From a virus: a DNA stretch of 39,455 nt. Below, one piece after another: positions 21,002-30,385 of the stretch. The notes beneath the pieces were generated by a model, which saw only the letters and a list, made by a program, of their open reading frames with translations, was not told the origin of the DNA and made no database searches. The stretch spans positions 1 to 39,455 of IMG/VR virus record IMGVR_UViG_3300047095_000688; one strand, given 5' to 3'. Both the position numbers and the translations under genes were made by a program. Position 1 is the first letter of the stretch. Each line of letters begins with the position of its first letter.

Positions 21002-22030
21002 ATGAGCAATATCGAAATAATGAATTATGAAGATGAAGTAGTTGATTCGGGAAAAGAGCTTGAGATTATCAATAGCGCTGCTGCGAAAGAAATGGCGAGG
21101 ATCGCCGGTGCCGAATTACCGACGCTGGAACCAAAACCAAAACCAAAACCAGAAGATAATCCGGGACAAAAGGCGGAATCAAAAGCTGATGATAATCCTG
21201 AAAACGAGAAAGTAGAACAAAAAACATACTCGATCGAAGATCAGGTTAAACAGCTATTCGATGAGAATCAGAAACTCAGAAGAGCTTTAGATACGACCAA
21301 TGGCCGTTACGGAAGTGAACTGCAGACTCTCAGATCGCGTCTTGAATCAATTAATACTAATCCTAATATCAATGCGATATTTGAGCAAATTAATATTGAT
21401 AATCCCGCTTTTGAAGAGCTTAGGGAAGAATTCCCCCAGCTTGCTGAGTCGCTGGTCAACGGTTTTCGTAATGCGCTGATCGGCAAGGCTGTTAAACAGC
21501 AAGAGCAACAAGAGCAACAAGAGCAAAATCAAAAAACAGTTATTGAGAATGCACCATCACCGCAAGTAGAAAAACAGGAAATTATCAAACAAGACCCCTC
21601 TGTCAACAGACTGGCCTTGGAGAGACTTAATACCAATCATCCTGATTTTGGAGAAATTGGCGGCTACACAACAAAAGTTGTGGCTCCTGGCGTGGTGAAT
21701 ATTGCATGGAAGAATCAAGAATTTGGTAAATGGGTTGAGTCAATGCCAGATGAGATTAGGGAGGCGATTATTGTTGGGGGATCTACCGACAATCCAACAG
21801 CCGATCAAATATTCAAGATTAATGACATTCTGACAGAGTTTAAAAAAACCAATACCAAACAAGAAGAACCAGATTTAAAAGTCAAAGAGTCACGTCCCAA
21901 ACCTGATTTAAGTCGCTCATTGCTTCCAGATGGTCGTCAGCAAGGAAAAACAATTTCCCTTACTGCGGAAGAAATCATCGAAGATGCAAAAAAAAGGACA
22001 TTGAAGCAGGTTATGGAAGGGACTGGGTAA
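21002..22030 (+). CDS. Capsid scaffolding protein
   Basis: 342 residues, acidic and helical with coiled-coil character, rich in Glu, Lys, Gln, Asn and Pro: PKPKPKPED near residue 45, QEQQEQQEQNQ near 167 (encoded by 9-bp tandem repeats about 21499-21530), and charged helices (DQVKQLFDENQKLRRALDTTNGRYGSELQTLRSRLE). The C-terminus EEIIEDAKKRTLKQVMEGTG resembles scaffold capsid-binding helices. Position between portal and major capsid gene is the standard scaffold position. No protease is visible nearby. Confidence 0.8.
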   Translation: MSNIEIMNYEDEVVDSGKELEIINSAAAKEMARIAGAELPTLEPKPKPKPEDNPGQKAESKADDNPENEKVEQKTYSIEDQVKQLFDENQKLRRALDTTNGRYGSELQTLRSRLESINTNPNINAIFEQINIDNPAFEELREEFPQLAESLVNGFRNALIGKAVKQQEQQEQQEQNQKTVIENAPSPQVEKQEIIKQDPSVNRLALERLNTNHPDFGEIGGYTTKVVAPGVVNIAWKNQEFGKWVESMPDEIREAIIVGGSTDNPTADQIFKINDILTEFKKTNTKQEEPDLKVKESRPKPDLSRSLLPDGRQQGKTISLTAEEIIEDAKKRTLKQVMEGTG

Positions 22031-22053
22031 AATCGCATATATTGTTAATTAAC

Positions 22054-22077
22054 AAGCCGCTTTCGAGCGGCTTTTTT
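22054..22077 (+). terminator. UUCG-hairpin terminator before the capsid gene
   Basis: AAGCCGCT (22054-22061), loop TTCG, AGCGGCTT, then T run to 22077. It sits only 17 bp before the capsid start, whose ribosome-binding site TAGGAGG follows the T run. It may partially terminate or protect the capsid mRNA 5' end. Confidence 0.82.
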
Positions 22078-22093
22078 ATTTTAGGAGGCACAA

Positions 22094-23173
22094 ATGCCTA
22101 TTCAAAGTTACGGATTAAGTCCAGAGCGTATCGGTACGTCGCTTGGCCGCATTGAGGGACATGCACAGCCAATGATCGTTTTGGGCGTCTTGGGTCAGAA
22201 AGATAATCGCAAAAAAAATACTGGTCAAAAAACCAAGTATCGCCGTTGGTTGCCTAAGGGCGCTACTGCTGCGAATCCAAATCAGTTCTTCCAAAATGGC
22301 ACCGGAGATCGTACCGCAGCCTATGTGGCACAACACCAAATTAGTGACGGTATTACCCCAATGGCGGAAACGATCGTTCCCCAAGATATTGAGGTGGATC
22401 AAAAAGAGTTTGGCATGGTGTACGGCTTCACGAACCGCACTCAGGATATGAGCGAAGATCCAATCCCCTCTGTAATGGAGGAAATGCTGGGTGAGCGTAT
22501 CGGTCTTGTGCGGGAAATGGTTCTGTACGGTGTACTGAAAGGGTGCACGAATAAGTTTTACGGTGGAACCGGCACTTCTCGCGCAACTGTCAATGGCCGT
22601 CTGACGCTATCAATGCTGCGTAAAGTTGAGCGCAGCCTGAAGATTAATCATGCACAACCGGCGCGCAAACTGCTTCAGCCGGTCAAGGCATCCGGCAATT
22701 ACAACACATCCCCAACGGATGCATGTTTCCCGGTATTCATTAGCTCTGACTTGGCGAGCGATGTTCGTGATTTGCCAAAATTCATCGAGAAAGAAAAGTA
22801 CGGTGACAGCATGAAGGCCGTGGCCGGTGAAATCGGAGCTTGTGAAGAGTTTCGTTTTATTGTTTCACCGGAATTGGTTGCTGTTCAAGATTCCGGTGCT
22901 GCGATAGCTGGCACTGTTCCCGCGCTGTATTCGACATCTGGAACTTATGCTGATGTATACCAAGTCATTGTTGGTTCTGCCGATGCCTGGGGGCATTTAG
23001 GTTTGAATCTTACGGCTGATGACATTGCCTTGGTGCCGACGAGTCAGAAAGACAAAACAGATCCATTGGGGCAACGTGGCTATGTTGGCGCTAGATTCTA
23101 TTACAACGCCGTTCGCCTGAATGAAGGGCAGATGGCTGTATTGGAAGTGGCTGCCAACGCCCTGACTGACTAA
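22094..23173 (+). CDS. Major capsid protein, N4-gp56-like family
   Basis: 359 residues. Family-like features: YRRWLPKGATAANPNQFF, DGITPMAETIVPQDIEVDQKEFGMVYGFTNRTQDM, the conserved LREMVLYG / GTSRATVNGRLTLSMLRKVERSLK segment, a RDLP-x-FIEKEKY block and CEEFRFIVSPEL with GQRGYVGARFYYNAVRLNEGQMAVLEVAA at the end. This is the HK97-fold subunit that forms the head. The strong ribosome-binding site fits its high expression. Confidence 0.88.
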   Translation: MPIQSYGLSPERIGTSLGRIEGHAQPMIVLGVLGQKDNRKKNTGQKTKYRRWLPKGATAANPNQFFQNGTGDRTAAYVAQHQISDGITPMAETIVPQDIEVDQKEFGMVYGFTNRTQDMSEDPIPSVMEEMLGERIGLVREMVLYGVLKGCTNKFYGGTGTSRATVNGRLTLSMLRKVERSLKINHAQPARKLLQPVKASGNYNTSPTDACFPVFISSDLASDVRDLPKFIEKEKYGDSMKAVAGEIGACEEFRFIVSPELVAVQDSGAAIAGTVPALYSTSGTYADVYQVIVGSADAWGHLGLNLTADDIALVPTSQKDKTDPLGQRGYVGARFYYNAVRLNEGQMAVLEVAANALTD

Positions 23174-23220
23174 CTGATATGACGGCTGTAATGGCCGTTG
23201 TGTCTTAAGAGGACAAAATC

Positions 23221-23739
23221 ATGATGCAGAAATTAACACAGCAATTATCCGGGTTTTCAGACAATATGGCTGCGTATGCTTTACAGATACTACTTGAGCC
23301 GATATTTAACCGTTTTAAATCGTGCGCATTATCTACTGCCGGGTTGGTGATTAAAGCTGGCGGTTCGGCGTTGGTAAAGACCGGCGCGGCGGTTACGCAT
23401 TATGTGGCAAATGGTATTAAAGGCCGTATCGCCTCTAGTACGGATATGCCAGCGCTTGTCGGGACGGTCACAAACGCAAAGTTTAATGTGTTTGTGTTTA
23501 CGGTGGATCGCCAAGGTACAGCCCGTGTTCAGATGGGCGTCGAGGGAGCGACCGAGGCGCAAATCAAATGGCCGGAATTAGATCAGACCCGCGCCATTTT
23601 GGGATTTATTGTCGTCAATCCGACCGGCACCGGCAACTTTATTGGCGGCACAACCGCTTTGGACGACGCTACAGTTGTGCCTAATGTCGCTTATATCAGT
23701 CCAATTGGCATGTTCGATCCAACAACACGTATCAATTAA
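23221..23739 (+). CDS. Virion-associated protein after the capsid gene
   Basis: 172 residues; hydrophobic/Gly/Ala/Val-rich with beta-strand patterns (GLVIKAGGSALVKTGAAVTHYVANG, KFNVFVFTVDRQGTARVQMGVEGATEAQIKWPEL). The position right after the capsid gene fits a head decoration or minor capsid protein. ATG 23221 and 23224 are adjacent, with AAGAGGA upstream. No named family is recognised. Confidence 0.7.
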   Translation: MMQKLTQQLSGFSDNMAAYALQILLEPIFNRFKSCALSTAGLVIKAGGSALVKTGAAVTHYVANGIKGRIASSTDMPALVGTVTNAKFNVFVFTVDRQGTARVQMGVEGATEAQIKWPELDQTRAILGFIVVNPTGTGNFIGGTTALDDATVVPNVAYISPIGMFDPTTRIN

Positions 23740-23753
23740 AGGAGTAAACAAAA

Positions 23754-24218
23754 ATGCTAGAAAGAACTTTTTGTACAAAGGTAGCCGGTTTAGCCGCCGG
23801 AACTACCACAACATTCACTACCGCCAATGCAATCGATTATTGTATTGATGGCGAAGGATACACGCTGGCAGCGCAAACCAACGCCGCAACACCTACTACG
23901 GATGTGAATACCGGCGCTGCTTTTGTTGGGGTGGCCGCCAACAAGGGATCTATTTTCGTTTTTGGTGCCAATGCGGCAGGATCGGTTAAGGTCGCTCAAG
24001 GCACTATCGAAGATTTGGACTCGGGCGGGAATTTCGTTAGAGCGCCAGAATATCCGCCTTTACCGGCAGACTTTTGCCCGTTCGGCGAACTGATCGTGCA
24101 AGTTGGGTCAAGCGGTTCTACGTGGACGTTCGGGTCTAGTAATCAATCCGGCGCAACAGGTGTCACTTACACTCGCAATAACCTGATGATGCTGAAATCA
24201 CGTCCACATTTGTCTTAA
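23754..24218 (+). CDS. Head decoration-like protein
   Basis: 154 residues, Gly/Ala/Thr-rich and beta-patterned (TKVAGLAAGTTTTFTTANAIDYCIDGEGYTLAAQTN, STWTFGSSNQSGATGVTYTRNNLMMLKSRPHLS). AGGAG lies well placed upstream. The gene ends before a strong terminator, so it closes the head-protein transcript. A decoration or head-fibre role is plausible but not shown. Confidence 0.65.
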   Translation: MLERTFCTKVAGLAAGTTTTFTTANAIDYCIDGEGYTLAAQTNAATPTTDVNTGAAFVGVAANKGSIFVFGANAAGSVKVAQGTIEDLDSGGNFVRAPEYPPLPADFCPFGELIVQVGSSGSTWTFGSSNQSGATGVTYTRNNLMMLKSRPHLS

Positions 24219-24251
24219 TGACGAACGTTGTTAAATAGCACAAAACCAGGA

Positions 24252-24274
24252 GGGGGGCTTTTAGCCCCCTTTTT
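24252..24274 (+). terminator. Terminator between head and head-tail genes
   Basis: GGGGGCT, loop TTT, AGCCCCC and a T run. The next gene's ribosome-binding site GGAG lies just beyond. Confidence 0.85.
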
Positions 24275-24290
24275 TCATTTGGAGAACCTT

Positions 24291-24776
24291 ATGAATAGAC
24301 CAAAGATAACAACTCAAGATGTAGCGCCGACAATTAACCACGACATTGATTTATCTTCGAATATCGCAACAGATGACATTGAGCGCCCCGATCTGGCAAT
24401 TGCTACCGAAACGAGCATGACCGATCCAGTTACGCGGAAATATGTAAGAGACCTTGCGTTCATGGAAGAAATCGTGGAATTTGTTGTCGCTAAGACACAT
24501 GACAAGAATGAGCCAAACCCTATTATTGCTGGCGTGAACGGCATACCCAAGGTCATTGAACGAGGCGTTAGATATAAACTGCCAAGAAAATTCTTGAACG
24601 CATTAATCAATACAGTGACCGATACTAATACGCACGAGTATTTGGATCAGGATGGATTGAAACAAACTCGCATCGAAACCATTACATCGCCATCGTTGCA
24701 GATCCAGTTGATAAGCGATCCATCCGGTCAATCTGGGATGCAGTGGTTCGCTCAAGCGCAACATGGCGCTTATTAA
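24291..24776 (+). CDS. Virion-region protein of unknown function
   Basis: 161 residues from ATG 24291, chosen for GGAG at six bases; the frame extends upstream across the terminator to 24228, which is unlikely to be translated. It is acidic with helices (YVRDLAFMEEIVEFVVAKTHDKNEPNPIIAGVNGIPKVIERGVRYKLPRKFLNALI). In related phages small proteins at this point link head and tail. Its stop overlaps the next ATG (TAATG). Confidence 0.65.
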   Translation: MNRPKITTQDVAPTINHDIDLSSNIATDDIERPDLAIATETSMTDPVTRKYVRDLAFMEEIVEFVVAKTHDKNEPNPIIAGVNGIPKVIERGVRYKLPRKFLNALINTVTDTNTHEYLDQDGLKQTRIETITSPSLQIQLISDPSGQSGMQWFAQAQHGAY

Positions 24777-25456
24777 TGAATCGGCTGGAATTAGCGCAAC
24801 AATTGCGCAGAGACTGCGGTATTTCTGGCAATGAAACCACGACCATCAATGCAAGCGGCGAATGGGGCGATGTTGTTAATTGGGTTGATCGAGCATGGCG
24901 TGACATCCAATTGCGCCACCCCGATTGGCTATGGATGCGCCGATCTTTTTCATTTGCAACGGTAGCACAACAGTCCGAATATGCACCAGGATCTGCGCCA
25001 CTAAGTTTGGCCGATTTCGCAAGCTGGGTTCCTAATTCATTCCGAATTTATAAAGACAGTATTGCAAATGAAACGCGACTGAATCATTGGTTCAGTTATG
25101 AGAACTTTAGAAATCGTTACCTAATTGGCTCATTGAGAACAAGTTATAGTCAACCAACAGAGATAGTGATTTCTCCAAACAGATCTTTAATCCTCGCACT
25201 TCCACCAAACGACGCAAGCTACACAGTATCCGGAGATTATCAAAAAATACCTACTGTAATGACGCTAGATACAGATACTCCAGACATGCCGGAGCGTTTC
25301 CATATGGCGATCATATATCGGGCAATGTTTTTTGCTGGGGTAAAAGAAAGCGCCGGTGAATTGATTGAAGCAGGAAACCTTGAATATAGAAGGCTGCTTG
25401 ATCGGCTGGAATTAGATCAGTTACCGCCTATCACGACTAACCGGAGTTTCCTGTGA
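24776..25456 (+). CDS. Head-tail adaptor protein
   Basis: 226 residues. The pattern ELAQQLRRDCGISG...TTINASGEWGDVVNWVDRAWRDIQLRHPDWLWMRR and PDMPERFHMAIIYRAMFFAG matches adaptor proteins of podoviruses and siphoviruses (P22 gp4-like position). It attaches below the portal and carries the tail hub. Start at 24776 overlaps the preceding stop by one base. Confidence 0.82.
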   Translation: MNRLELAQQLRRDCGISGNETTTINASGEWGDVVNWVDRAWRDIQLRHPDWLWMRRSFSFATVAQQSEYAPGSAPLSLADFASWVPNSFRIYKDSIANETRLNHWFSYENFRNRYLIGSLRTSYSQPTEIVISPNRSLILALPPNDASYTVSGDYQKIPTVMTLDTDTPDMPERFHMAIIYRAMFFAGVKESAGELIEAGNLEYRRLLDRLELDQLPPITTNRSFL

Positions 25457-27522
25457 GATTCCGCCCGCTGCAATCAGATCCGTTTCCGCTGATAGGTGGA
25501 CTTGATCTTGTCACGATCCCGGCAATGGTTAAGCCTGGACGTGCGTTATCAGCGGTAAATTTTGAGCCTGATAACAACGGAGGCTATACCAAGATGCGCG
25601 GCATGGAAAGATTCGACGGCAGGCCAAGGCCATCGGACGCCGATTATTATGTCGTTGAGTGCGCCATTACCGGAACCGTTGCTGTTGGCAATACAATCAC
25701 AGGGGTTACGAGCACCGCAACTGCAAAGGTGATTGCGGTAGTAAGTTCCTCTCAAATCATCGTAACCAAGGTCGTTGGAACATTTGTTAGTGAGACATTC
25801 AATGTCGGAGGATCGCCGCAAGGGACATTAACGAGCGTTTCTGTCAATTCCGAGCCAACGGTTTTGCTGCACGCGACATACAAAAATCTGGCCGCAGACG
25901 AATACCGGGCGGACATATCTTTGCCTCCTGGCTCCGGAAGGATTCGCGGGGTTAAATATTTCCTCGGTGAAAAATATGCTTGGAGAGATAACGCCGGTGG
26001 AACTGCTTGCGTTATGTACAAAGCGACAACCAGCGGATGGACTGCTATTGTATTCGGTAAAGAATTGCAATTTGACGGGGCTGTAGGGGAAATTCTTGAA
26101 GGGCAAACCGTAACCGGACTGACATCCGGCGCGACCGGCGTTGTCAAAAGAGCGCTACTGAGAACCGGAACTTGGACGGTATCCGGTGTCGGTACTCTGG
26201 TATTCGATTCAATTACCGGAACGTTCCAGGACAACGAAGCCATACAGGTTGGCGGCGTCACAAAGGTTACGGCTAACGGCACGCAAACAAACATATCGTT
26301 GTTGCCTGGCGGTAAATTTGAATTCGACATTATTAATTTCTTCGGAACGGCTGGAACTGAGCGGCTTTATTGCGCGGACGGGGTAAATCTGCTCGGGGAG
26401 TTTGACGGAACACGATGGGTTCCGATACGCACCGGGTCAACACCAGATGCGCCGAAGTTTGTTAAAGAACATAGAAAACACCTTGTAGTCGCCATAGCCG
26501 GGTCTATCCTAACCTCCGGCACCGGCGCGCCCTATTCATGGACTGTACTAACAGGGGCGTCTGAACTGGCAACAGGTCAAACAATCGCCGGTCTTTCGCC
26601 AGAAGTCGGCGACGGCATATCCGGTGCTTTGTTGGTGCTAACCGACGAGAAAGTTTTTATTTTATACGGTACATCCACATCCGATTTTTCTCTGGTTCTG
26701 CACTCGCCAAATAGCGGCGGCAAGGCATACACAGTACAGAATCTAGGGTATTCGCACTTTCTCAGTAATCGCGGTGTTACCCAGCTAATGGCTTCGCAAG
26801 CATTTGGAAATTTTCAGTTAAGCGTACTCACAAACGATATTCAACCGCTGATTGACGAAAAACGCGGTAAAGAAATAGCAAGCTGCGTGGTTAGAAATAC
26901 CAATCAATATTGGATATTTTTCAACGATGGCACCGGCGTCATTATGCAGGTGCGTCAAAGCAGCAATGCAAATGCGCCAACGATAGGCGCATCGATGATG
27001 TTCGATTACGGTGAAGATTATGTCATGAACGTTGTCGACTCATTTGTTGATGAAAACGGCGTAGATCGTGTTTTGGCAGGCGCGAACAATGGATATGTTT
27101 ATGAGCTAAATTGCGGCGCATCGATCGATGGAGCGTCGATGAGATTCCATATCATGTTGCATTTCAATCATTCCAAAGCGCTCAGGCTGCGCAAGCATTA
27201 CGTCAGAACCATATTGCAAGTTGAATCGCAAGGCTATGCAGAATTTAAGGTTGGGTATGACCTTGGATTTGGTAAGCGTGGAATCTCTCAAAGCGATCTA
27301 GTTAGCAAAACATTATCCGGCGCGGGCGGATTTTGGGATTCGCATTCGTTTGTGTGGGATTCATTCGTTTGGGATACGCCTTTCGTCGATGAAATTAATG
27401 TGCATACCCCAGGCAACGGGGACAGCATCGCAATCCTGGTTTCAGGCGATAGCGAAATAACAGAGCCGTTCACCCTGCAAATGTGCATCCCGTACTTCAA
27501 GATCAATAGAACGGAGAGGTAA
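25453..27522 (+). CDS. Tail hub / nozzle protein (P22 gp10 position)
   Basis: 689 residues, beta-rich with propeller-like repeats and Gly/Thr/Val turns (TVAVGNTITGVTSTATAKVIAVVSSSQIIV; GEILEGQTVTGLTSGATGVVKRALL). The segment FWDSHSFVWDSFVWDTPF is an internal aromatic repeat. The middle and C-terminal region (YGTSTSDFSLVLHSPNSGGKAYTVQNLGYSHFLSNRGV) resembles proteins that form the short-tail nozzle. It overlaps the adaptor gene by four bases. Assignment rests on length and context. Confidence 0.75.
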   Translation: MRFRPLQSDPFPLIGGLDLVTIPAMVKPGRALSAVNFEPDNNGGYTKMRGMERFDGRPRPSDADYYVVECAITGTVAVGNTITGVTSTATAKVIAVVSSSQIIVTKVVGTFVSETFNVGGSPQGTLTSVSVNSEPTVLLHATYKNLAADEYRADISLPPGSGRIRGVKYFLGEKYAWRDNAGGTACVMYKATTSGWTAIVFGKELQFDGAVGEILEGQTVTGLTSGATGVVKRALLRTGTWTVSGVGTLVFDSITGTFQDNEAIQVGGVTKVTANGTQTNISLLPGGKFEFDIINFFGTAGTERLYCADGVNLLGEFDGTRWVPIRTGSTPDAPKFVKEHRKHLVVAIAGSILTSGTGAPYSWTVLTGASELATGQTIAGLSPEVGDGISGALLVLTDEKVFILYGTSTSDFSLVLHSPNSGGKAYTVQNLGYSHFLSNRGVTQLMASQAFGNFQLSVLTNDIQPLIDEKRGKEIASCVVRNTNQYWIFFNDGTGVIMQVRQSSNANAPTIGASMMFDYGEDYVMNVVDSFVDENGVDRVLAGANNGYVYELNCGASIDGASMRFHIMLHFNHSKALRLRKHYVRTILQVESQGYAEFKVGYDLGFGKRGISQSDLVSKTLSGAGGFWDSHSFVWDSFVWDTPFVDEINVHTPGNGDSIAILVSGDSEITEPFTLQMCIPYFKINRTER

Positions 27523-27524
27523 TA

Positions 27525-29924
27525 ATGACAGATTACACGCCGACAGGTAAGCCACCAGAAGATACCAGGGGCATAGCGAAGCAAATGCGCGACGAATTTG
27601 CGTTAATTCAAGCCGCGATCAATTCAAAAGGGAATAGTAATCTTCTGGTGTTTGGTGGCACAGAAGCGCAAGGTGCTACGGTTAATGATTATGTTTTAAC
27701 AGTTACACCAGCCATTACATCGTATACACCGGCATCTTTGATTCTTTGGCAAGCGAATCACACAAGCACCGGCGCAGCAACATTTAAAATAGGTTCCTTG
27801 GCTACTCTTTCTTTAAAGAGCGTTGCCGGGGGCGCGTTGGCCGCAAACGATATTATATCCGGGCAATGGTATTTGTCGTTATACACAGGATCGGAGTTTA
27901 GGCTGGCGGCAGTAACGAAAAATTATATCGACCAATTGGCTTTTTTGACCGCTCTTCCGGCGCAAATAGTTGACGGCATAACAAGGGCCTTACGCTCGCT
28001 GAATGGATCTGCGTTTTGGGTAATTCCGTCTGGAGACGGCGCAGAAACCCGCACAACATCCACCACGCTGACTGCTGCCAGTGCAGCAGTGCAGATACTC
28101 AACATGTCCGGTTTCGGCAAGGCGCTTACCTTACCTGATGCAAGAACACTCACAAAAGGTGCAACTCGCTTCGTAGCTAATAATCTGCGCGGCAAGTACC
28201 CCGGCGGAATCATTGACGGTAGCGGGCGCGTGCTCGGGCAGGTGAATGACGGCGAGTTGGCCGAATTCCATCTCGACGACAATTCAACCGCCGCCGGGGT
28301 TTGGTCGTATACCGGCAACCTAGATCCGTGGTTTATCGACTCCGATACGGGTTTTTCGATTTCGTCGGCTGGGACTGTCTCGACGACAAATATCGACGCT
28401 ACGCGCGGATTGCTGTTTTACACAAAGCCAACAACAGGCTACCCTGCTGTCCGCCTAATCAAAGACAATGGCAACGGCGTTGCGCCGACGGTCAGCAACG
28501 AGTTAATCCTGAAATCCGCAGCTACAACGGTAGATAGCGACAACGTTGTACTGGTCGGCACGAGCAATCGGCTGCTTGTACGATTAAACGATAGCTCAGT
28601 GGTTTGTGTCGATATATCCAATCCAGCGAGCATTACCGGCGGTACGGATGCGGCGCTGACGTTTACCGGCGGCACGCTCTATGGCATTCGGGCACTGGAT
28701 AATCAGTATCTTGCTGCGGTTGTAGCCGATTCCACAGCGACACTGTCTCGCGCAAAATGTATCGATTGCGGCGCTTCCGGCACTGCCGTTACCGTGGGTG
28801 CGGAGGCCAATACAGCAAGCTACGCATTTGCCCCAACTTTTTATTACACTGAAAAAGCCAATTCGACGACGCTCGGGGTTTTCGGTCAGTTTAGCAATGG
28901 TGCGTCTAAAAAGGCGATTTTGCATTCGTTAACGCGCACATCCGGCACAACGTTATCCTGGTCAGCAAATGCAGGCGATCCGACCGGATATCGGACAGAT
29001 AACACAACGCAACTCACCGCGACCTTTTCCCTGGCGGCTGACAAAATTATGCTGCCGTTTTATGCAAACACAGACGCCGGGCGCTATGTGGTTGTGACAT
29101 TTGCGGCATCCGCTACGCCGACGTTTGGCACTGTTGCAAATAGCGGCGTGACCGCATCGGGGCGTACGTTTTCAGTTGCCGGATCGCCAGATCGAACAAA
29201 ATATATTGGCTATGCAAATGGTGACGCCTCTGCGACTAGCATCGAGATTGCAACCATCTCAGGCACAACGGTCACCGTCGGCACAGCGGCGCCGGTTACG
29301 GCTGGCGGCATTAATGTTACTGCCAATATGCAGGCGGCTATAGATAACAACGGGCGAGGTTTTGTGACGTGGAAGTCCTCAATATGGGGTTCCGGCGGCA
29401 ACGACAAAATCAGGCTGTTCACAACATCCGGCACGACGCCGACATTCGGCACAGAGCCGACCGGAGCGCCGGCCGGACAATTAAATGGACTCAGTACAAG
29501 TTTCTCTGTCCAGGATTATCAGATCTACTGCGGATCTGGTGTTTTTTATAAAAATGCGTATATCAACGGCGTTACAGCGCTGCACCAGTTGTTTACGGTC
29601 AAAGCCGATGCAACAGAAAATTTGCTTGCGGAGGCCCCGTCATTCTCGAGCAGTTTGGCATTCCGAGAGATTGCAGGCGGTGTCGCCGGAGTGTATGTGG
29701 CAACCGCAACCAATAACGCAGCATTCCCACCCAAACAAGATTTCGCGGTATTTTCTGGCGGCGGCTACAAGATGGGCACGAGCAAATACTGGGGCGTTGG
29801 GTTGAGCTTCTTGAACAATTTAGCCAGCCCAAACAGCCGACCGTTGCGGCTGAGCTTTCAGCATCCGGACACAAAGGGCATCCGGAACGCAACTATCCGT
29901 ACGTATCGATTTGCAGAGGTATAG
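27525..29924 (+). CDS. Tail fibre or spike protein
   Basis: 799 residues, beta-rich, low in charge and Thr/Ser/Gly-rich. The N-terminal ~110 residues (TDYTPTGKPPEDTRGIAKQMRDEFALIQAAINSK...) look like a virion-attachment domain; SSLSGAFWVIPSGDGAETRTTSTTL-type blocks precede repeating strands of a long fibre or beta-propeller body. No depolymerase catalytic motif is evident. No diversity-generating repeat or reverse transcriptase is nearby. The following small gene is probably its assembly partner. Confidence 0.75.
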   Translation: MTDYTPTGKPPEDTRGIAKQMRDEFALIQAAINSKGNSNLLVFGGTEAQGATVNDYVLTVTPAITSYTPASLILWQANHTSTGAATFKIGSLATLSLKSVAGGALAANDIISGQWYLSLYTGSEFRLAAVTKNYIDQLAFLTALPAQIVDGITRALRSLNGSAFWVIPSGDGAETRTTSTTLTAASAAVQILNMSGFGKALTLPDARTLTKGATRFVANNLRGKYPGGIIDGSGRVLGQVNDGELAEFHLDDNSTAAGVWSYTGNLDPWFIDSDTGFSISSAGTVSTTNIDATRGLLFYTKPTTGYPAVRLIKDNGNGVAPTVSNELILKSAATTVDSDNVVLVGTSNRLLVRLNDSSVVCVDISNPASITGGTDAALTFTGGTLYGIRALDNQYLAAVVADSTATLSRAKCIDCGASGTAVTVGAEANTASYAFAPTFYYTEKANSTTLGVFGQFSNGASKKAILHSLTRTSGTTLSWSANAGDPTGYRTDNTTQLTATFSLAADKIMLPFYANTDAGRYVVVTFAASATPTFGTVANSGVTASGRTFSVAGSPDRTKYIGYANGDASATSIEIATISGTTVTVGTAAPVTAGGINVTANMQAAIDNNGRGFVTWKSSIWGSGGNDKIRLFTTSGTTPTFGTEPTGAPAGQLNGLSTSFSVQDYQIYCGSGVFYKNAYINGVTALHQLFTVKADATENLLAEAPSFSSSLAFREIAGGVAGVYVATATNNAAFPPKQDFAVFSGGGYKMGTSKYWGVGLSFLNNLASPNSRPLRLSFQHPDTKGIRNATIRTYRFAEV

Positions 29925-29926
29925 AA

Positions 29927-30376
29927 ATGGACATTTTGATTACGCAAACAGGCGAGGTTGCAGCAATAGATATTGAGATAAGCGCGCATCCGGCAGGGGG
30001 CTATATGCTGAGCGACGGTACATTTTACCCGCCCGGCCTGACGCTGATAAAAAACGCATCGCCGCCGAGTAACGGGAATGCGGTGCGATTGCAGTATATC
30101 GATGGTGTTTTTAGCGAGCTCCCATCATTACCTTCGCCGCCACTGCCCGTGCCGCAATCGGTTGATCCACTGCGAGCAATCTACCTATTGGATCAGATGG
30201 GACTGAGCGCGGCTTACGCCGCTTGGAGAGATGCGCCGGGGCGAACGGTGCTTGAGCAGGAAACATTGCTCCGCGCGAAAGTGTGGGAACGCGACAACCC
30301 GGTTTTGATTGCCGCAGCGACTGCCATGGGCATTACACCAGAACAACTCGATCAAATGTTTATTGCAGCACAATAG
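29927..30376 (+). CDS. Probable tail fibre assembly chaperone
   Basis: 149 residues: an N-terminal beta part (AGGYMLSDGTFYPPGLTLIKNASPPSNGNAVRLQYIDGVF), a Pro-rich linker (SLPSPPLPVPQ) and a C-terminal helical region (LRAIYLLDQMGLSAAYAAWRDAPGRTVLEQETLLRAKVWERDNPVL). The two-domain layout after a fibre gene resembles fibre chaperone proteins. Exact family uncertain. Confidence 0.6.
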   Translation: MDILITQTGEVAAIDIEISAHPAGGYMLSDGTFYPPGLTLIKNASPPSNGNAVRLQYIDGVFSELPSLPSPPLPVPQSVDPLRAIYLLDQMGLSAAYAAWRDAPGRTVLEQETLLRAKVWERDNPVLIAAATAMGITPEQLDQMFIAAQ

Positions 30377-30385
30377 GAGGAAATA

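Noticed and set aside
27525-29924. Diversity-generating retroelement linked to the tail fibre
   Set aside because: No reverse transcriptase, template repeat or C-type-lectin-like variable end is present.
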